Assembly (NCBI RefSeq): GCF_038024095.1
Contig: NZ_CP150668.1
Location: 558,001-622,000 of the forward strand
Source of the DNA: Polaribacter tangerinus
GTDB taxonomy: Bacteria; Bacteroidota; Bacteroidia; Flavobacteriales; Flavobacteriaceae
Length of the DNA stretch: 64,000 nt
Reading direction: 5' to 3'
Part shown: positions 17,405-26,779 of the stretch, in pieces
How positions within the stretch are numbered: the first letter of the stretch is position 1
Layout: the number at the start of each line of letters is the position of its first letter
Program-made: the position numbers and the translations under genes
The notes under the pieces: model-generated
Database searches by the model: none
What the model was told of the DNA's origin: nothing
What the model saw: only the letters and a program-made list of their open reading frames with translations

Positions 17405-18155
17405 AAATTTTACTTCTAAAGAAATGATGGTTGTCTCAGCATCTAGATTCCTTAAAGATGATGATATTGTTTTTATAGGAATAGGACTTCCAAGTCTAGC
17501 CGCAAATTTAGCAAAAAGAGTACAAGCGCCAAATATATCTATGATCTATGAAAGCGGAACATTAGATACAAAGCCAGAAAGACTGCCTTTATCTATTGGA
17601 GATGATGAATTAAGTAAAAAAGCTTTAGCTGTTATTTCTGTACCTGAGGTTTTTAACTATTACCTTCAGGGAGGTAAAATTGAAATTGGATTTTTAGGAG
17701 CGGCTCAGGTAGATAAATTTGGAAATATAAATACTACTATAATAGGTAAAGACTATAAAAATCCAAAAGTTAGACTACCAGGAGCTGGTGGAGCTCCTGA
17801 AATAGCTGCTTTTTGTAAAGACACATTAATTATGTTAAGACAAACAAAAAGAAACTTTGTAAATAAATTAGATTTTATTACTTCTGTAGGCTATGCTGAT
17901 GGTAATAATAGTAGAGATAAATTAAATTTTGTTAGTAATGGTCCAAAAGCTATCATTACAGATTTAGGAATATTAGAACCTTGTAAAGTTACTCAAGAAT
18001 TTATTTTAACACATATTCATGAAGGAGTAAGTATACAGGAGGTTAAAGATGCAACAGGTTGGCCATTAAAAATATCTGAAAATATTATAACTACCTCTTC
18101 TCCTTCATTAAAAGAATTAGAAATTTTAAGAAAATTAGAGGCTACACAAAATTAA
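17394..18155 (+). CDS. catJ: 3-oxoadipate CoA-transferase, beta subunit (CatJ/PcaJ type)
   Basis: Beta subunit, 253 residues, which normally carries the catalytic Glu that forms the enzyme-CoA thioester; here the YESGTLDTKP stretch is the likely site. IGIGLPSLAANLAKR, GGKIEIGFLGAAQVDKFGNINTT and LPGAGGAPEIAAF agree closely with Pseudomonas CatJ as I know it. It begins inside the end of catI (11-base overlap) and is followed after 5 bases by the thiolase gene. Acetoacetate-type CoA-transferases (AtoA, ScoB) share the fold, but the alpha-subunit length and the thiolase subtype favour 3-oxoadipate. Confidence 0.88.
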   Translation: MKNKNFTSKEMMVVSASRFLKDDDIVFIGIGLPSLAANLAKRVQAPNISMIYESGTLDTKPERLPLSIGDDELSKKALAVISVPEVFNYYLQGGKIEIGFLGAAQVDKFGNINTTIIGKDYKNPKVRLPGAGGAPEIAAFCKDTLIMLRQTKRNFVNKLDFITSVGYADGNNSRDKLNFVSNGPKAIITDLGILEPCKVTQEFILTHIHEGVSIQEVKDATGWPLKISENIITTSSPSLKELEILRKLEATQN

Positions 18156-18160
18156 AACAG

Positions 18161-19375
18161 ATGAATAGAGTATATTTATATGACGGAATAAGATCTCCTT
18201 TTGGAAAATATGGGGGAGAATTAAGTACTACCAGACCTGATGACTTGATGGCTTATATATTAAAGAAATTAGTTGAGAGAAATAATAATATAAAAGACTT
18301 AATTGAAGATGTAGTAATTGGAGATTCTAATCAAGCAGGAGAAGATTCTAGAAACATTGCAAGAAACTCAGCATTATTAAGTGGAATATCAATAAATTCA
18401 GGTGGTATTACTGTAAATAGACTTTGTGGCAGTGGTTTAGCCGCTGTTCATCTTGCAACAAACTCATTAAAGTGTAATGAAGGTGAATTATATATTGCTG
18501 GAGGTGTAGAGAGTATGACTAGAGCTCCATTAATAATATCAAAAACTGAAAAAGCTTTTACAAGAAATATTGATGTAGCTGATTCTACAATTGGATGGAG
18601 ATTTCCAAATAAAAACCTTTTGGATAGATTTGGTACCCACACTATGCCAGAAACATCAGATAATATTGGAAAAAAACTAAAAATCACAAGAGATGAAAGT
18701 GATTTATTTGCTTATCAATCTCAAATGAAATACAAGAATGCCCTAGAAACAGGATTTTTTGATGATGAAATTTTACCTTTTAAAATATTAGCTAGAAATA
18801 AAAGAGAGAATGAATTTATAATGACTGCAGACCAACATCCAAGGCTAAATACCTCATTAGAAGGGTTATCTAAATTAAAACCGATTAACAAGAACGGTGT
18901 GGCAACAGCAGGTAATTCATCAGGTATTAATGATGGTGCAGCGGCAATTTTATTAGGTACAGCTGCAATGAGCAATTTGTTAGGTAAAGAGCCAATAGTA
19001 GAAATAGTAGCTCACGCAGTATCTGGAGTAGAACCTATGTATATGGGACTTGGACCTGTAAAAGCATCTGAAAAAGTTTTAAAAAGAGCAGGATTAACAA
19101 TTAATGATATGGATATTATAGAAATAAATGAAGCTTTCTCTACTCAAGTATTAGGTTGTTTAAAATCTCTAAAATTATCTTTTTCAGATAGCAGAATTAA
19201 TCCTAATGGTGGCGCTATAGCTATTGGTCACCCGCTAGGAGCTTCTGGAGCTAGATTATTAATAACAGCAAGTAGAGAATTAAGAAGAATTGGAGGTAAA
19301 TATGCTTTAGTTAGTTTATGTATTGGTATAGGACAAGGAATAGCTACTATCATTAAAAACCCTGATGTTAATTAA
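18161..19375 (+). CDS. pcaF: 3-oxoadipyl-CoA thiolase
   Basis: Cleaves 3-oxoadipyl-CoA with CoA into acetyl-CoA and succinyl-CoA; 404 residues. The catalytic Cys lies in VNRLCGSGLAAVH, the His in GHPLGASGARL and the second Cys in LVSLCIGIGQG. The segments GDSNQAGEDSRNIARNSALL, DSTIGWRFPNK and HTMPETSDNI are the PcaF/PaaJ-specific insert, unlike the acetyl-CoA thiolase at 45295. Last gene of the catI-catJ-pcaF unit. It ends 4 bases before the stop of the convergent carboxylesterase gene, with no visible terminator between. Succinyl-CoA made here would recycle as CoA donor for the transferase. Confidence 0.9.
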   Translation: MNRVYLYDGIRSPFGKYGGELSTTRPDDLMAYILKKLVERNNNIKDLIEDVVIGDSNQAGEDSRNIARNSALLSGISINSGGITVNRLCGSGLAAVHLATNSLKCNEGELYIAGGVESMTRAPLIISKTEKAFTRNIDVADSTIGWRFPNKNLLDRFGTHTMPETSDNIGKKLKITRDESDLFAYQSQMKYKNALETGFFDDEILPFKILARNKRENEFIMTADQHPRLNTSLEGLSKLKPINKNGVATAGNSSGINDGAAAILLGTAAMSNLLGKEPIVEIVAHAVSGVEPMYMGLGPVKASEKVLKRAGLTINDMDIIEINEAFSTQVLGCLKSLKLSFSDSRINPNGGAIAIGHPLGASGARLLITASRELRRIGGKYALVSLCIGIGQGIATIIKNPDVN

Positions 19376-19379
19376 TATC

Positions 19380-20987
19380 TCATTTTAAATATGCTTTTAC
19401 CTTTAATATTCTAAGTTGATTAATTTGATTTTGACTTTCAGCATTAATATTCCTTATTTTACTTTTCATTTCTGTAAAATCTAAAAAATTATTTTTTTTG
19501 GAATCATAGGGTTCCCATGTATTTAAACCTTTTTTATTTGGATTTCCAGTTTTTGCAAATTGAACCCAATAAGAAATCATATTTTCGGCTACTTTATAGT
19601 CCTTTTTCTTAAAAGTATCATTTAAGTTATTGAACACATATTTTATTTCAGCACCATGGACAGCTCCTAACTTTGGATACTTTCTATTAGGCACAGAAAA
19701 ACGATATTGATAAACTTGAGAAGATACATTATCCATACCTTTTAACAAATGTAATGAAGGCTCTAAAAACCAAGCATCAGTTATATATCGACTAACTGCT
19801 AATTTTACACTCTTATAAGAATTTGTAAAATAAAATTCTGAAATATGCTCTGCCCGAGAGGCATAAAAACTTTCTAAGCTTTTGGTAATGTCACTAATAG
19901 TTTTTTGTTTTATAAAGTTCCAATAATAATTACCTTCATCTTTATTTGTACCAATAATTATAGGAACGTCTGCTTGATTCCCTTTCATAAAAACAGATTC
20001 TTGAAAATCTTCTAATAGCCACCCATCAACTGTTATTCTTGTCTCATAGTAAGGTTCATCTCTTGTAATTAATTTTGCATCTAAAGCTCTTAACTTTTTA
20101 AGGGTATTTGTATCCTTTTTTGTCAAGTACTTTTTAGACCAATTTAAACCCAACGATTCAGCACTTGGAATGTTTGCGATTCCTTTTTTTAAATACGTAA
20201 TATTTGGTTTTGCTGTATTAGACATAAAACCAAACATCCAAGGACTTTGAAGAATCGCTTTATGAAAAAGACCTTTTGATTGTTTAGAAGAGCATAGAAC
20301 ACTTACACAGGTTCCGCCTGCAGATTCACCAAAAATGGTTACATTCTCTGGATCTCCTCCAAATTTTGAAATATTTTTTTTTATCCATTTTAAAGCTAAA
20401 ATCTGATCTAAAATTCCATAATTACCAGAGACCCCGTTTTCAGATTCTGCAGATAACTCTGGATGTGCTAAAAAACCTAATTGACCTAATCTATAATTTA
20501 AACTCACAAGTACAACACCTTTCTTAGCAAATTCAGATCCATCAGAATTTTCTCTAATACCAGTACCCATATTTAAACCACCTCCATGTATCCAAACCAT
20601 TACTGGGACCTTTTTTTCATTATTTAAATTTGTTGAAAATATATTTAAATATAAGCAGTCTTCACTCATATTTTGAATTCCTGAACCGTTTACCCTCTGA
20701 GGGCATATAGGGCCTGGTGAATCACAAACTTTAACTCCCTCCCATTTATCCTCTTTTTGTGGAGCTCTCCACCTCAGATCTCCTACTGGAGGCTTTGCAT
20801 ATGGTATTCCTTTAAAAACGACTAGATTATTTTTAGCATCTTTTAATTCTCCTTTTAGGAAACCTGACTCTATTTTAACTAATGGAGTATCTACAATCTC
20901 TTGTTGTCCATATATTAAAGAACCATTCATAGTGAGAAAAAGAAAAAAGTATTTTACAAATTGATATTTACTTGAAAATTTTAGCAT
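19380..20987 (-). CDS. type-B carboxylesterase, exported
   Basis: Alpha/beta-hydrolase of the cholinesterase-like family, 535 residues with a cleavable signal peptide (hydrophobic to about residue 27, ending IYGQ). Seen are FKGIPYAKPPVGDLRWRAP, the oxyanion-hole WIHGGGLNMG, the nucleophile elbow FGESAGGTC, and a C-terminal VHGAEIKYVF carrying the catalytic His. It hydrolyses carboxylic esters, most likely in the periplasm, as there is no T9SS tail. It is the second gene after the AtoE-type permease (3-base gap), so released acids could be imported at once. Some members of this family degrade aromatic polyesters or plant esters; the substrate here is open. Confidence 0.9.
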   Translation of the reverse strand: MLKFSSKYQFVKYFFLFLTMNGSLIYGQQEIVDTPLVKIESGFLKGELKDAKNNLVVFKGIPYAKPPVGDLRWRAPQKEDKWEGVKVCDSPGPICPQRVNGSGIQNMSEDCLYLNIFSTNLNNEKKVPVMVWIHGGGLNMGTGIRENSDGSEFAKKGVVLVSLNYRLGQLGFLAHPELSAESENGVSGNYGILDQILALKWIKKNISKFGGDPENVTIFGESAGGTCVSVLCSSKQSKGLFHKAILQSPWMFGFMSNTAKPNITYLKKGIANIPSAESLGLNWSKKYLTKKDTNTLKKLRALDAKLITRDEPYYETRITVDGWLLEDFQESVFMKGNQADVPIIIGTNKDEGNYYWNFIKQKTISDITKSLESFYASRAEHISEFYFTNSYKSVKLAVSRYITDAWFLEPSLHLLKGMDNVSSQVYQYRFSVPNRKYPKLGAVHGAEIKYVFNNLNDTFKKKDYKVAENMISYWVQFAKTGNPNKKGLNTWEPYDSKKNNFLDFTEMKSKIRNINAESQNQINQLRILKVKAYLK

Positions 20988-20990
20988 AAT

Positions 20991-22391
20991 TTAAAAATTT
21001 AAAGGAATAAAAACCACCATTAAAGACTGTAGAATAAAAAAAATCAAAAAAGGAATAACCAAATACCCCATAACATCTCTAGCCTGTATTTTTATTCCAG
21101 CACCCATAATAGGTATAACTAATAATAAATAAAATGGCTGTAATAAATTAGTTAGACTTTCACCATATGCAATAGATAGAGACGCTTTTGCAATCATCTC
21201 TGTAACTTGTAACTGTGATAAATTAGCCCCAATCTCTTTAACCGCCTCTATAACACTGGGTCCAATTACAGCATATTCACCTCCACCAGATGGGATTGCA
21301 AAATTTACAATACCACCTATTAAATAAGAAAAAAAAGGGTATGTTTCTATTGTGGCAACTGAAGAAATTAATCCTGCTAAACTTTTGCCTAATCCAGTAT
21401 TGGTCATTATTCCCATAATACCTGCATAAAAAGGAAACTGAAATAAAATTCCAGAAATATTACTACTTGCTCTTTTAATTGATATACTATATCTCATTGG
21501 AGTTTTATGAAGAAGTAAACCTAAAATTATAAAAGTAAAAATCATAATATTTAGATTTAAATCAAATCCATTTTTATAAAAATGATAACTAATAAAGTAC
21601 CCTCCCATCAATACAATTATAATTGGCAATAAAGAATTATTATTAAGTGAATCAGATAAAGCTTTAATAGATAATTTTAAATCAGCTGCTTCCTCTTTAA
21701 TTGTTTTCTCAATTTGTAAAGTTTTGTCACCTAACATATCTTTTAATTCTCTTGTATTTTTTTTTGGAATTAAAAGAACCATTAAAAGTGGAGTCACAAT
21801 TATATAAAGTAATAACATAAAAACATTTAGTGTTGAACCTAATGTATATAATGTTGATATTGTACTGGGTATAATACCACCCTCTATCATATAATTACCT
21901 TTGGTATTCAAAAGCAAAGGTATAGAGCTTGATAAACCAGTAACCCAGCTATTATTTGAGAAATATACGCAAGCAATTAAATAAGGATAATGAACTCCTT
22001 TTACTCTCAATGCAAGTTCTCTTGCAAAAACTGCTGCAATTACTATCCACCCCCAACTTATCATTGATAATAACACACCTATTATTATAACAAAAAAATA
22101 AACCTGTTTGGGAGTTTTTATAAAACTGGTTATAGAGTTAATACCTTTTTTAATTAATGGTGAAAGAGCAATACTATATCCTGTTATTATTAATAATGTC
22201 ATTTGCATCCCAAACTCTAGTAACATCCAAAAGCCATCATACCAGGAGTTAACTACCTCAAAAAGAGATTTATTTAACCCTAAAAGAGCCAGAAGAGATA
22301 CTAATATTGTTAATATTAAAGCAAATACAAAAGAGTCTGGCATGTATTTTTTAAATACATCCGTAAATTTTTCTCCAATATTATTATGCAT
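20991..22391 (-). CDS. atoE: AtoE-type short-chain fatty acid permease
   Basis: Inner-membrane carrier of 466 residues with about 12 hydrophobic segments, of the short-chain fatty-acid transporter family (AtoE, TIGR00366-like). Family landmarks are KYMPDSFVFALILTI near the N-terminus, IISWGWIVIAAVFARELA, VNFAIPSGGGEYAVIGPSV and AYGESLTNLLQPFY. E. coli AtoE serves acetoacetate and butyrate; here the likely cargo is a small monocarboxylate released by the esterases. Promoter-proximal to the carboxylesterase gene and divergent from araC, with the operator in the gap. Confidence 0.9.
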   Translation of the reverse strand: MHNNIGEKFTDVFKKYMPDSFVFALILTILVSLLALLGLNKSLFEVVNSWYDGFWMLLEFGMQMTLLIITGYSIALSPLIKKGINSITSFIKTPKQVYFFVIIIGVLLSMISWGWIVIAAVFARELALRVKGVHYPYLIACVYFSNNSWVTGLSSSIPLLLNTKGNYMIEGGIIPSTISTLYTLGSTLNVFMLLLYIIVTPLLMVLLIPKKNTRELKDMLGDKTLQIEKTIKEEAADLKLSIKALSDSLNNNSLLPIIIVLMGGYFISYHFYKNGFDLNLNIMIFTFIILGLLLHKTPMRYSISIKRASSNISGILFQFPFYAGIMGIMTNTGLGKSLAGLISSVATIETYPFFSYLIGGIVNFAIPSGGGEYAVIGPSVIEAVKEIGANLSQLQVTEMIAKASLSIAYGESLTNLLQPFYLLLVIPIMGAGIKIQARDVMGYLVIPFLIFFILQSLMVVFIPLNF

Positions 22392-22443
22392 AATTATTTT
22401 TTTTGAATTATTTATTAATTGTAAAAAAAATGAAATTAATCAA

Positions 22444-22486
22444 TTCATAATAGTATCATAATGTTCTATTGTAATACTATTATGAA
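22444..22486. promoter_or_regulatory. putative AraC operator: perfect 13-bp inverted repeat
   Basis: TTCATAATAGTAT (22444-22456) and its exact reverse complement ATACTATTATGAA (22474-22486) are separated by 17 bases in the gap between the divergent atoE and araC genes. The same 13-mer occurs upstream of susC. It is the best candidate binding site of the adjacent regulator. Confidence 0.65.
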
Positions 22487-22576
22487 TTTATACTCGTTTA
22501 ATATTTGAATTTTATTTTTTTAAAAAAAAATATTTGTATTATTACTCATAATATAAATTTAGAAAAATTTAATTAT

Positions 22577-23452
22577 ATGGAGATAATTAAAGCAAATAGA
22601 ATGGTAACTCCTTTAAATAACAATAACTTTTTTTCCATTCTTAATTATACAAAAGCAAAGTTTACTTTTCCAATTCATTTTCATCCAGAATATGAGCTTA
22701 AATTGGTAATGAATGCAAGTGGGAAGAGAATAATTGGGGATTCTAACTTAAGTTTTGAAGTAAATGATTTGGTTTTAGTAGGTCCCAACACCCCTCATGT
22801 TTGGGCTGCAAAACCAATAGGGAAATATGCTCATGTAATTACAATACATTTTAATGCTGAAAGTTTTCTTAGTAATTCATTTCTTGATAAAGATTCTTCA
22901 TTCAATCTAAAAGAACTTCTAAAAAATTCTAAAAGAGGTGTCTTATTTTCAAAAGAAGCAATAGAAAACATATCTAATAGTATTATATTATTATCTACTT
23001 TAAATTATGATTTTAACTCCATTTTAAAACTTCTATCTATTTTACATCAATTATCTATATCAAAAAACCAAAAATTATTAGCATCATCAAACTACAAAGG
23101 TCCAGTAAGAAACACCTATAACTTGAGAGTTAAAAAAGTAATAACTTTTATTGAAAATAACTTTCAAAATCAAATCAGAATTAAAGACATATCAAAAATA
23201 ATCTCTATGTCTGAATCTGCGTTCAGTCATTTTTTCAAAAAAACAACTAACAAATCTTTTACAGACTTCTTAACAGAGTATAGAATAGGGAATGCTTCTA
23301 AATTACTTCTCGAATCTGAAAAAAACATTTCTGAAATATGCTATTCTAGCGGTTTTAACAATCTATCTAATTTTAACAGAATTTTTAAGAGAATGAGAGG
23401 TTGTAGTCCAAAAGAATTTAGACAGAAGCATAACTTAACAAGATTATTTTAA
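22577..23452 (+). CDS. AraC-family transcriptional regulator
   Basis: The N-terminal cupin (PIHFHPEYELKLVMNASGKR, GPNTPHVW) probably senses a small molecule. The C-terminal two helix-turn-helix motifs (about residues 195-290) include IRIKDISKIISMSESAFSHF and ICYSSGFNNLSNFNRIFKRM, ending in the GCSPKEFRQ signature. I prefer the ATG at 22577 (291 residues, MEIIKANRM) over a TTG at 22505, because the longer form adds a low-complexity tail and no promoter would fit upstream. It sits at the centre of the catabolic locus beside the inverted-repeat operator and is the only regulator there, so it probably controls the SusCD, permease and catabolic units. Confidence 0.9.
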   Translation: MEIIKANRMVTPLNNNNFFSILNYTKAKFTFPIHFHPEYELKLVMNASGKRIIGDSNLSFEVNDLVLVGPNTPHVWAAKPIGKYAHVITIHFNAESFLSNSFLDKDSSFNLKELLKNSKRGVLFSKEAIENISNSIILLSTLNYDFNSILKLLSILHQLSISKNQKLLASSNYKGPVRNTYNLRVKKVITFIENNFQNQIRIKDISKIISMSESAFSHFFKKTTNKSFTDFLTEYRIGNASKLLLESEKNISEICYSSGFNNLSNFNRIFKRMRGCSPKEFRQKHNLTRLF

Positions 23453-23477
23453 GGGGTTTCTCAGAAATCCACTCATT

Positions 23478-23489
23478 ATACTATCAGTA
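23478..23489 (+). promoter_or_regulatory. possible regulator site upstream of surface lipoprotein gene
   Basis: ATACTATCAGTA is identical to the minus-strand sequence at 16380-16391 and shares ATACTAT with the operator half-site. It lies 66 bases before the lipoprotein ATG. Binding is inferred from sequence likeness only. Confidence 0.35.
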
Positions 23490-23555
23490 TATAACATAAT
23501 TGACAAATATGATTTATTACCAAAATTTTAATTTTACGATTTAATTCTTTTATTT

Positions 23556-24731
23556 ATGAAAAAATTATTTTTAATTACTATTATTTTTTTAACTATTAAT
23601 GGGTGTTCTGACGAAGATTCTTTTTCAATAAAATACATTTTAAAGGTAGAAAATACAAATGGTGGTAAAACTAATGCCGTTGAAAATTCTTACGACGAAG
23701 GAACAAATATAACCGTTACTGCTATTCCTGAAAATAATTATAAATTTATAAGGTGGGAAATTATTGGAAACAACTCTTCTGAAGAAAATCCACTTGAATT
23801 AACAATGAATGGAAATAAATTTTTAACGCCGATTTTTTCAGGACTTAGAGTTTCTAATATAACTATATCTCCAAAATCACTCCAGTTAGAATTAGGAAAA
23901 ACTAGTAATTTAAGTGTGGATATTTTACCAATAACCGCAACTGACAAAACCTATACTTGGCTTATTGAAAACCCATCAATAGCATCTATCAACAACCAAG
24001 GTGTTATAGAAGCACTATCAATAGGTAAAACAAATATAACAGTAATTTCTAATGATAACGGATTAACAGATACTGCTTCAATTACTGTAATTGAATCTCC
24101 GCCAACAAATTCATTTTTAATTGATTTTGGACCTAACGACACTACAAATGGAAACTTAACATCAAGCCCGGATATAAATGACAATTATTGGAATAATTTC
24201 ATAGATCCAAGTATTAATTCTGTTATTAATAATATAATTGACGTTAAAGGAGTTAGTTCTACATTTAACATAATTTTAAATGACGAGATGAGAGCTAACG
24301 GAATTGTTAATGGAGGTTTACTAGCTCCTGAAGATAGTCTTTTAAATGATCTTGCAATTAATACTGCTACTCAAGATTATTTTTTCAATTATAATACATC
24401 AAGTACAATAACTTTTTCAGGATTAAATATTGAAAATGGCTACAGCTTTAAGATTTTTGGTAGTAGAAATTCAACATCTACTAGAATAACTCAATATAAA
24501 ATTAATGGTTTCAATAAAAATGGGATTTCAAATTCCTCACAAGGCTCTTTAACTACAAGTGGAGCTGACATAGGTCTTGGTAATTCATCTGTAAATGGAA
24601 ATGATAGTAATGTATTTAATTCAGAAGTAGTATACCCAACAAATAATGGTGAAATAACTTTAGAAATTGAGGCTATTACAGGTGGATTTGCATATGTGAA
24701 TTTAATTAAAATTTTAGAATATGGCAACTAA
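23556..24731 (+). CDS. surface lipoprotein: InlB-like repeat, Ig-like domain, DFG-type beta domain
   Basis: 391 residues. The lipoprotein signal ends NGCSDEDS; acidic residues straight after the Cys resemble the flavobacterial lipoprotein export signal that sends proteins to the cell surface. Then come a divergent InlB B-repeat-like segment (residues about 27-90, GTNITVTAIPENNYKFIRWE), a Big_2-type Ig domain (about 95-177, SLQLELGKTSNLSVDILP) and a roughly 200-residue domain starting FLIDFGPNDTTNGN and ending AYVNLIKILEY. The last domain recurs three more times in the next two genes. No catalytic motif is seen. Probably a substrate-binding surface protein acting with SusCD; ligand unknown. 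Confidence 0.8.
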   Translation: MKKLFLITIIFLTINGCSDEDSFSIKYILKVENTNGGKTNAVENSYDEGTNITVTAIPENNYKFIRWEIIGNNSSEENPLELTMNGNKFLTPIFSGLRVSNITISPKSLQLELGKTSNLSVDILPITATDKTYTWLIENPSIASINNQGVIEALSIGKTNITVISNDNGLTDTASITVIESPPTNSFLIDFGPNDTTNGNLTSSPDINDNYWNNFIDPSINSVINNIIDVKGVSSTFNIILNDEMRANGIVNGGLLAPEDSLLNDLAINTATQDYFFNYNTSSTITFSGLNIENGYSFKIFGSRNSTSTRITQYKINGFNKNGISNSSQGSLTTSGADIGLGNSSVNGNDSNVFNSEVVYPTNNGEITLEIEAITGGFAYVNLIKILEYGN

Positions 24732-24767
24732 AAAGTATCTTTAAATAATTAAAAAACAACACAATAG

Positions 24768-24831
24768 TCATCAAAGTATCATTTTATAACATGATATTTC
24801 AACTTTTTTTTTTTGAATTCATATAGATTTG
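24768..24831 (+). promoter_or_regulatory. putative promoter of the 610-residue T9SS protein
   Basis: TAGATTTG (24824-24831) fits the -7 consensus, 25 bases before the ATG, with no -33 box at the usual spacing. The minus-strand sequence at 24768-24780 matches the 13-bp regulator half-site at 11 of 13 positions. Activator control is inferred. Confidence 0.4.
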
Positions 24832-24856
24832 TTAAAACGAATTTAAAAAACAAATC

Positions 24857-26689
24857 ATGAAAAAACGACTACTTTTTATTTTTACACTTTTTGCTATTAA
24901 CTTAATAAATTCTCAGGTTTTAGAAGAAACTTTATTTGTAGATTTCGGGCCCAATGACTCTACAAATGGAAATGTAACATCAAACCCAGATTCAAATGGT
25001 AATTATTGGAATAATCCAATAGATCCAAAAGCAGCAACTGCATCACCGCTCACTTTAATAGAAAATGATAATACGAATACTAACTATACACTTAACGTAA
25101 ATACAGATATGTTTACAAACGGTATTCAAAGTGGAGGATTAATCAATCCAGAAGTTAGCTTATTGGGCGAATTTGCAATAAATACAGCTACTCAAGACTA
25201 TTTTACGTCAAATGGTGATTTAGGAGAGCTTACAATTAGTAACTTAAATTCTAATTATGGATACAAATTCAGCATGTTTGCAAGCCGAACAGGATCTGCA
25301 ACAAGGTCTACAAAATACACGCTTACAGGATCAAACACAACCTCTGGCACATTAGTTACAACAGGAACTGGGATTGGAAATAATAGTTACGACGGTAATA
25401 ATAATACTATTTACACATCAGATTATGTGTTCCCTGATAGTTCTGGGAATATAAAAATTAATATATCAAAAGCTGCAGGTGCTTTTTGCTATATAAATGC
25501 AATGAAAATTGAATCTTATAGTGGTTTATCTATTGTTAATGTGGCTACTATAACTTTATCTGGAAACAATATTACATCTAATAGAGAAACTTCTAAAATT
25601 ACTGCAACTATCCTACCTGAAACTGCAGATGAAAAAGGTGTAACTTGGAGTGTTAGTGATGACAGTATTGCATATATAACACAAGAAGGTATAGTTTACC
25701 CAAAATCAAATGGAAATGTGGAAATTACTGCTACATCTAAAGAAGAAAACTCTACTGTTTCTGGCACTATTAATTTAGCTATAAGTAATCAACATGAACC
25801 ATCTAATGATTTCTTAATAGACTTTGGAGAGAACAACACTACTAGTGGAAATCAAACCACTAGCCCCGATACGAATAATAATTATTGGAATAATTTAATC
25901 GATCCAGAAACTACAGCTAGTGCTATATCTTTAATTGATAAAACTGGAAACTCTTCTTCATATAATATTTCTATTTCTGGTGAAAGCTTCAGCTCTAATG
26001 GTGGTTCAGCTAGTGGAGGCCTAATGGCACCTGAAGAATCGCTACTGGGAGAGTATGCAATTTCAAGCGCTACAGAAGATTACTTTTTTAATTATAATAA
26101 AACTAGCAAATTAATTATTTCTAATCTTGATTTAAATAATGCTTACAGTTTTAACCTTTTTGGAAGTAGAAATACGACTTCAACTAGAATTTCTCAATAC
26201 TCAATTATCGGACTTGATAAAAGTGGTGCTACTAAAACTACAGTTGGAACAAACCAAACTAGTGGCAGTGGGATTGGTTCAGGCACATCTTCTGTTAACG
26301 GAAATGATAGCTATGTATTTACATCAGAAATGGTATACCCTAATAGTAATGGAGAAATAACAATAGAAATTACAGCAACTACTGGTGGTTTTGCCTATAT
26401 TAATTTTATGAAAATAGATGAATTTACACCAAGCTCTTTATCAATAAATAAATTTAAAAATGTAAGTTTAAGCTTTTATCCAAACCCTGTAAAAAATTAT
26501 TTAAACCTAGATACAAAATCTAATTTATCAGTAAAAAAGGTTGAAGTTTTTAATATAATTGGATCAAAAGTATTAAGTATTTCCAATAAAAACTCCATAA
26601 ACTTAAAAGAATTAAAACCTGGTATTTATGTTGTAAAAACATTAATTAGTAATGAATATAGTAAAAGTTTTAAAATCATAAAAGAGTAA
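24857..26689 (+). CDS. T9SS-secreted protein with two DFG-type beta domains
   Basis: 610 residues: signal peptide (ending NSQV); first DFG-type domain (about 25-222, LFVDFGPNDSTNGN); Big_2-like Ig domain (about 226-312, TILPETADEKGVTWSVSD); second DFG-type domain (about 317-522, FLIDFGENNTTSGN); and a type A T9SS sorting domain (about 535-610, FYPNPVKNYLNLD to SFKIIKE). The two beta domains are clearly duplicates of each other and of those in the flanking genes. No catalytic residues are apparent, so a two-headed adhesin or substrate-binding protein on the cell surface is likely. Followed by an intrinsic terminator, so the next gene has its own promoter. Confidence 0.8.
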   Translation: MKKRLLFIFTLFAINLINSQVLEETLFVDFGPNDSTNGNVTSNPDSNGNYWNNPIDPKAATASPLTLIENDNTNTNYTLNVNTDMFTNGIQSGGLINPEVSLLGEFAINTATQDYFTSNGDLGELTISNLNSNYGYKFSMFASRTGSATRSTKYTLTGSNTTSGTLVTTGTGIGNNSYDGNNNTIYTSDYVFPDSSGNIKINISKAAGAFCYINAMKIESYSGLSIVNVATITLSGNNITSNRETSKITATILPETADEKGVTWSVSDDSIAYITQEGIVYPKSNGNVEITATSKEENSTVSGTINLAISNQHEPSNDFLIDFGENNTTSGNQTTSPDTNNNYWNNLIDPETTASAISLIDKTGNSSSYNISISGESFSSNGGSASGGLMAPEESLLGEYAISSATEDYFFNYNKTSKLIISNLDLNNAYSFNLFGSRNTTSTRISQYSIIGLDKSGATKTTVGTNQTSGSGIGSGTSSVNGNDSYVFTSEMVYPNSNGEITIEITATTGGFAYINFMKIDEFTPSSLSINKFKNVSLSFYPNPVKNYLNLDTKSNLSVKKVEVFNIIGSKVLSISNKNSINLKELKPGIYVVKTLISNEYSKSFKIIKE

Positions 26690-26707
26690 AAGAAAACAGA
26701 AATACTC

Positions 26708-26740
26708 AAAAAACATCTATTTAAGTAGATGTTTTTTTTT
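26708..26740 (+). terminator. intrinsic terminator
   Basis: ACATCTA and TAGATGT pair around a short loop, flanked by A and T runs, 20 bases after the stop of the 610-residue protein gene. Confidence 0.75.
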
Positions 26741-26779
26741 CTTAATTAATATTTAATCATTATTAATTAATATTAAAAA

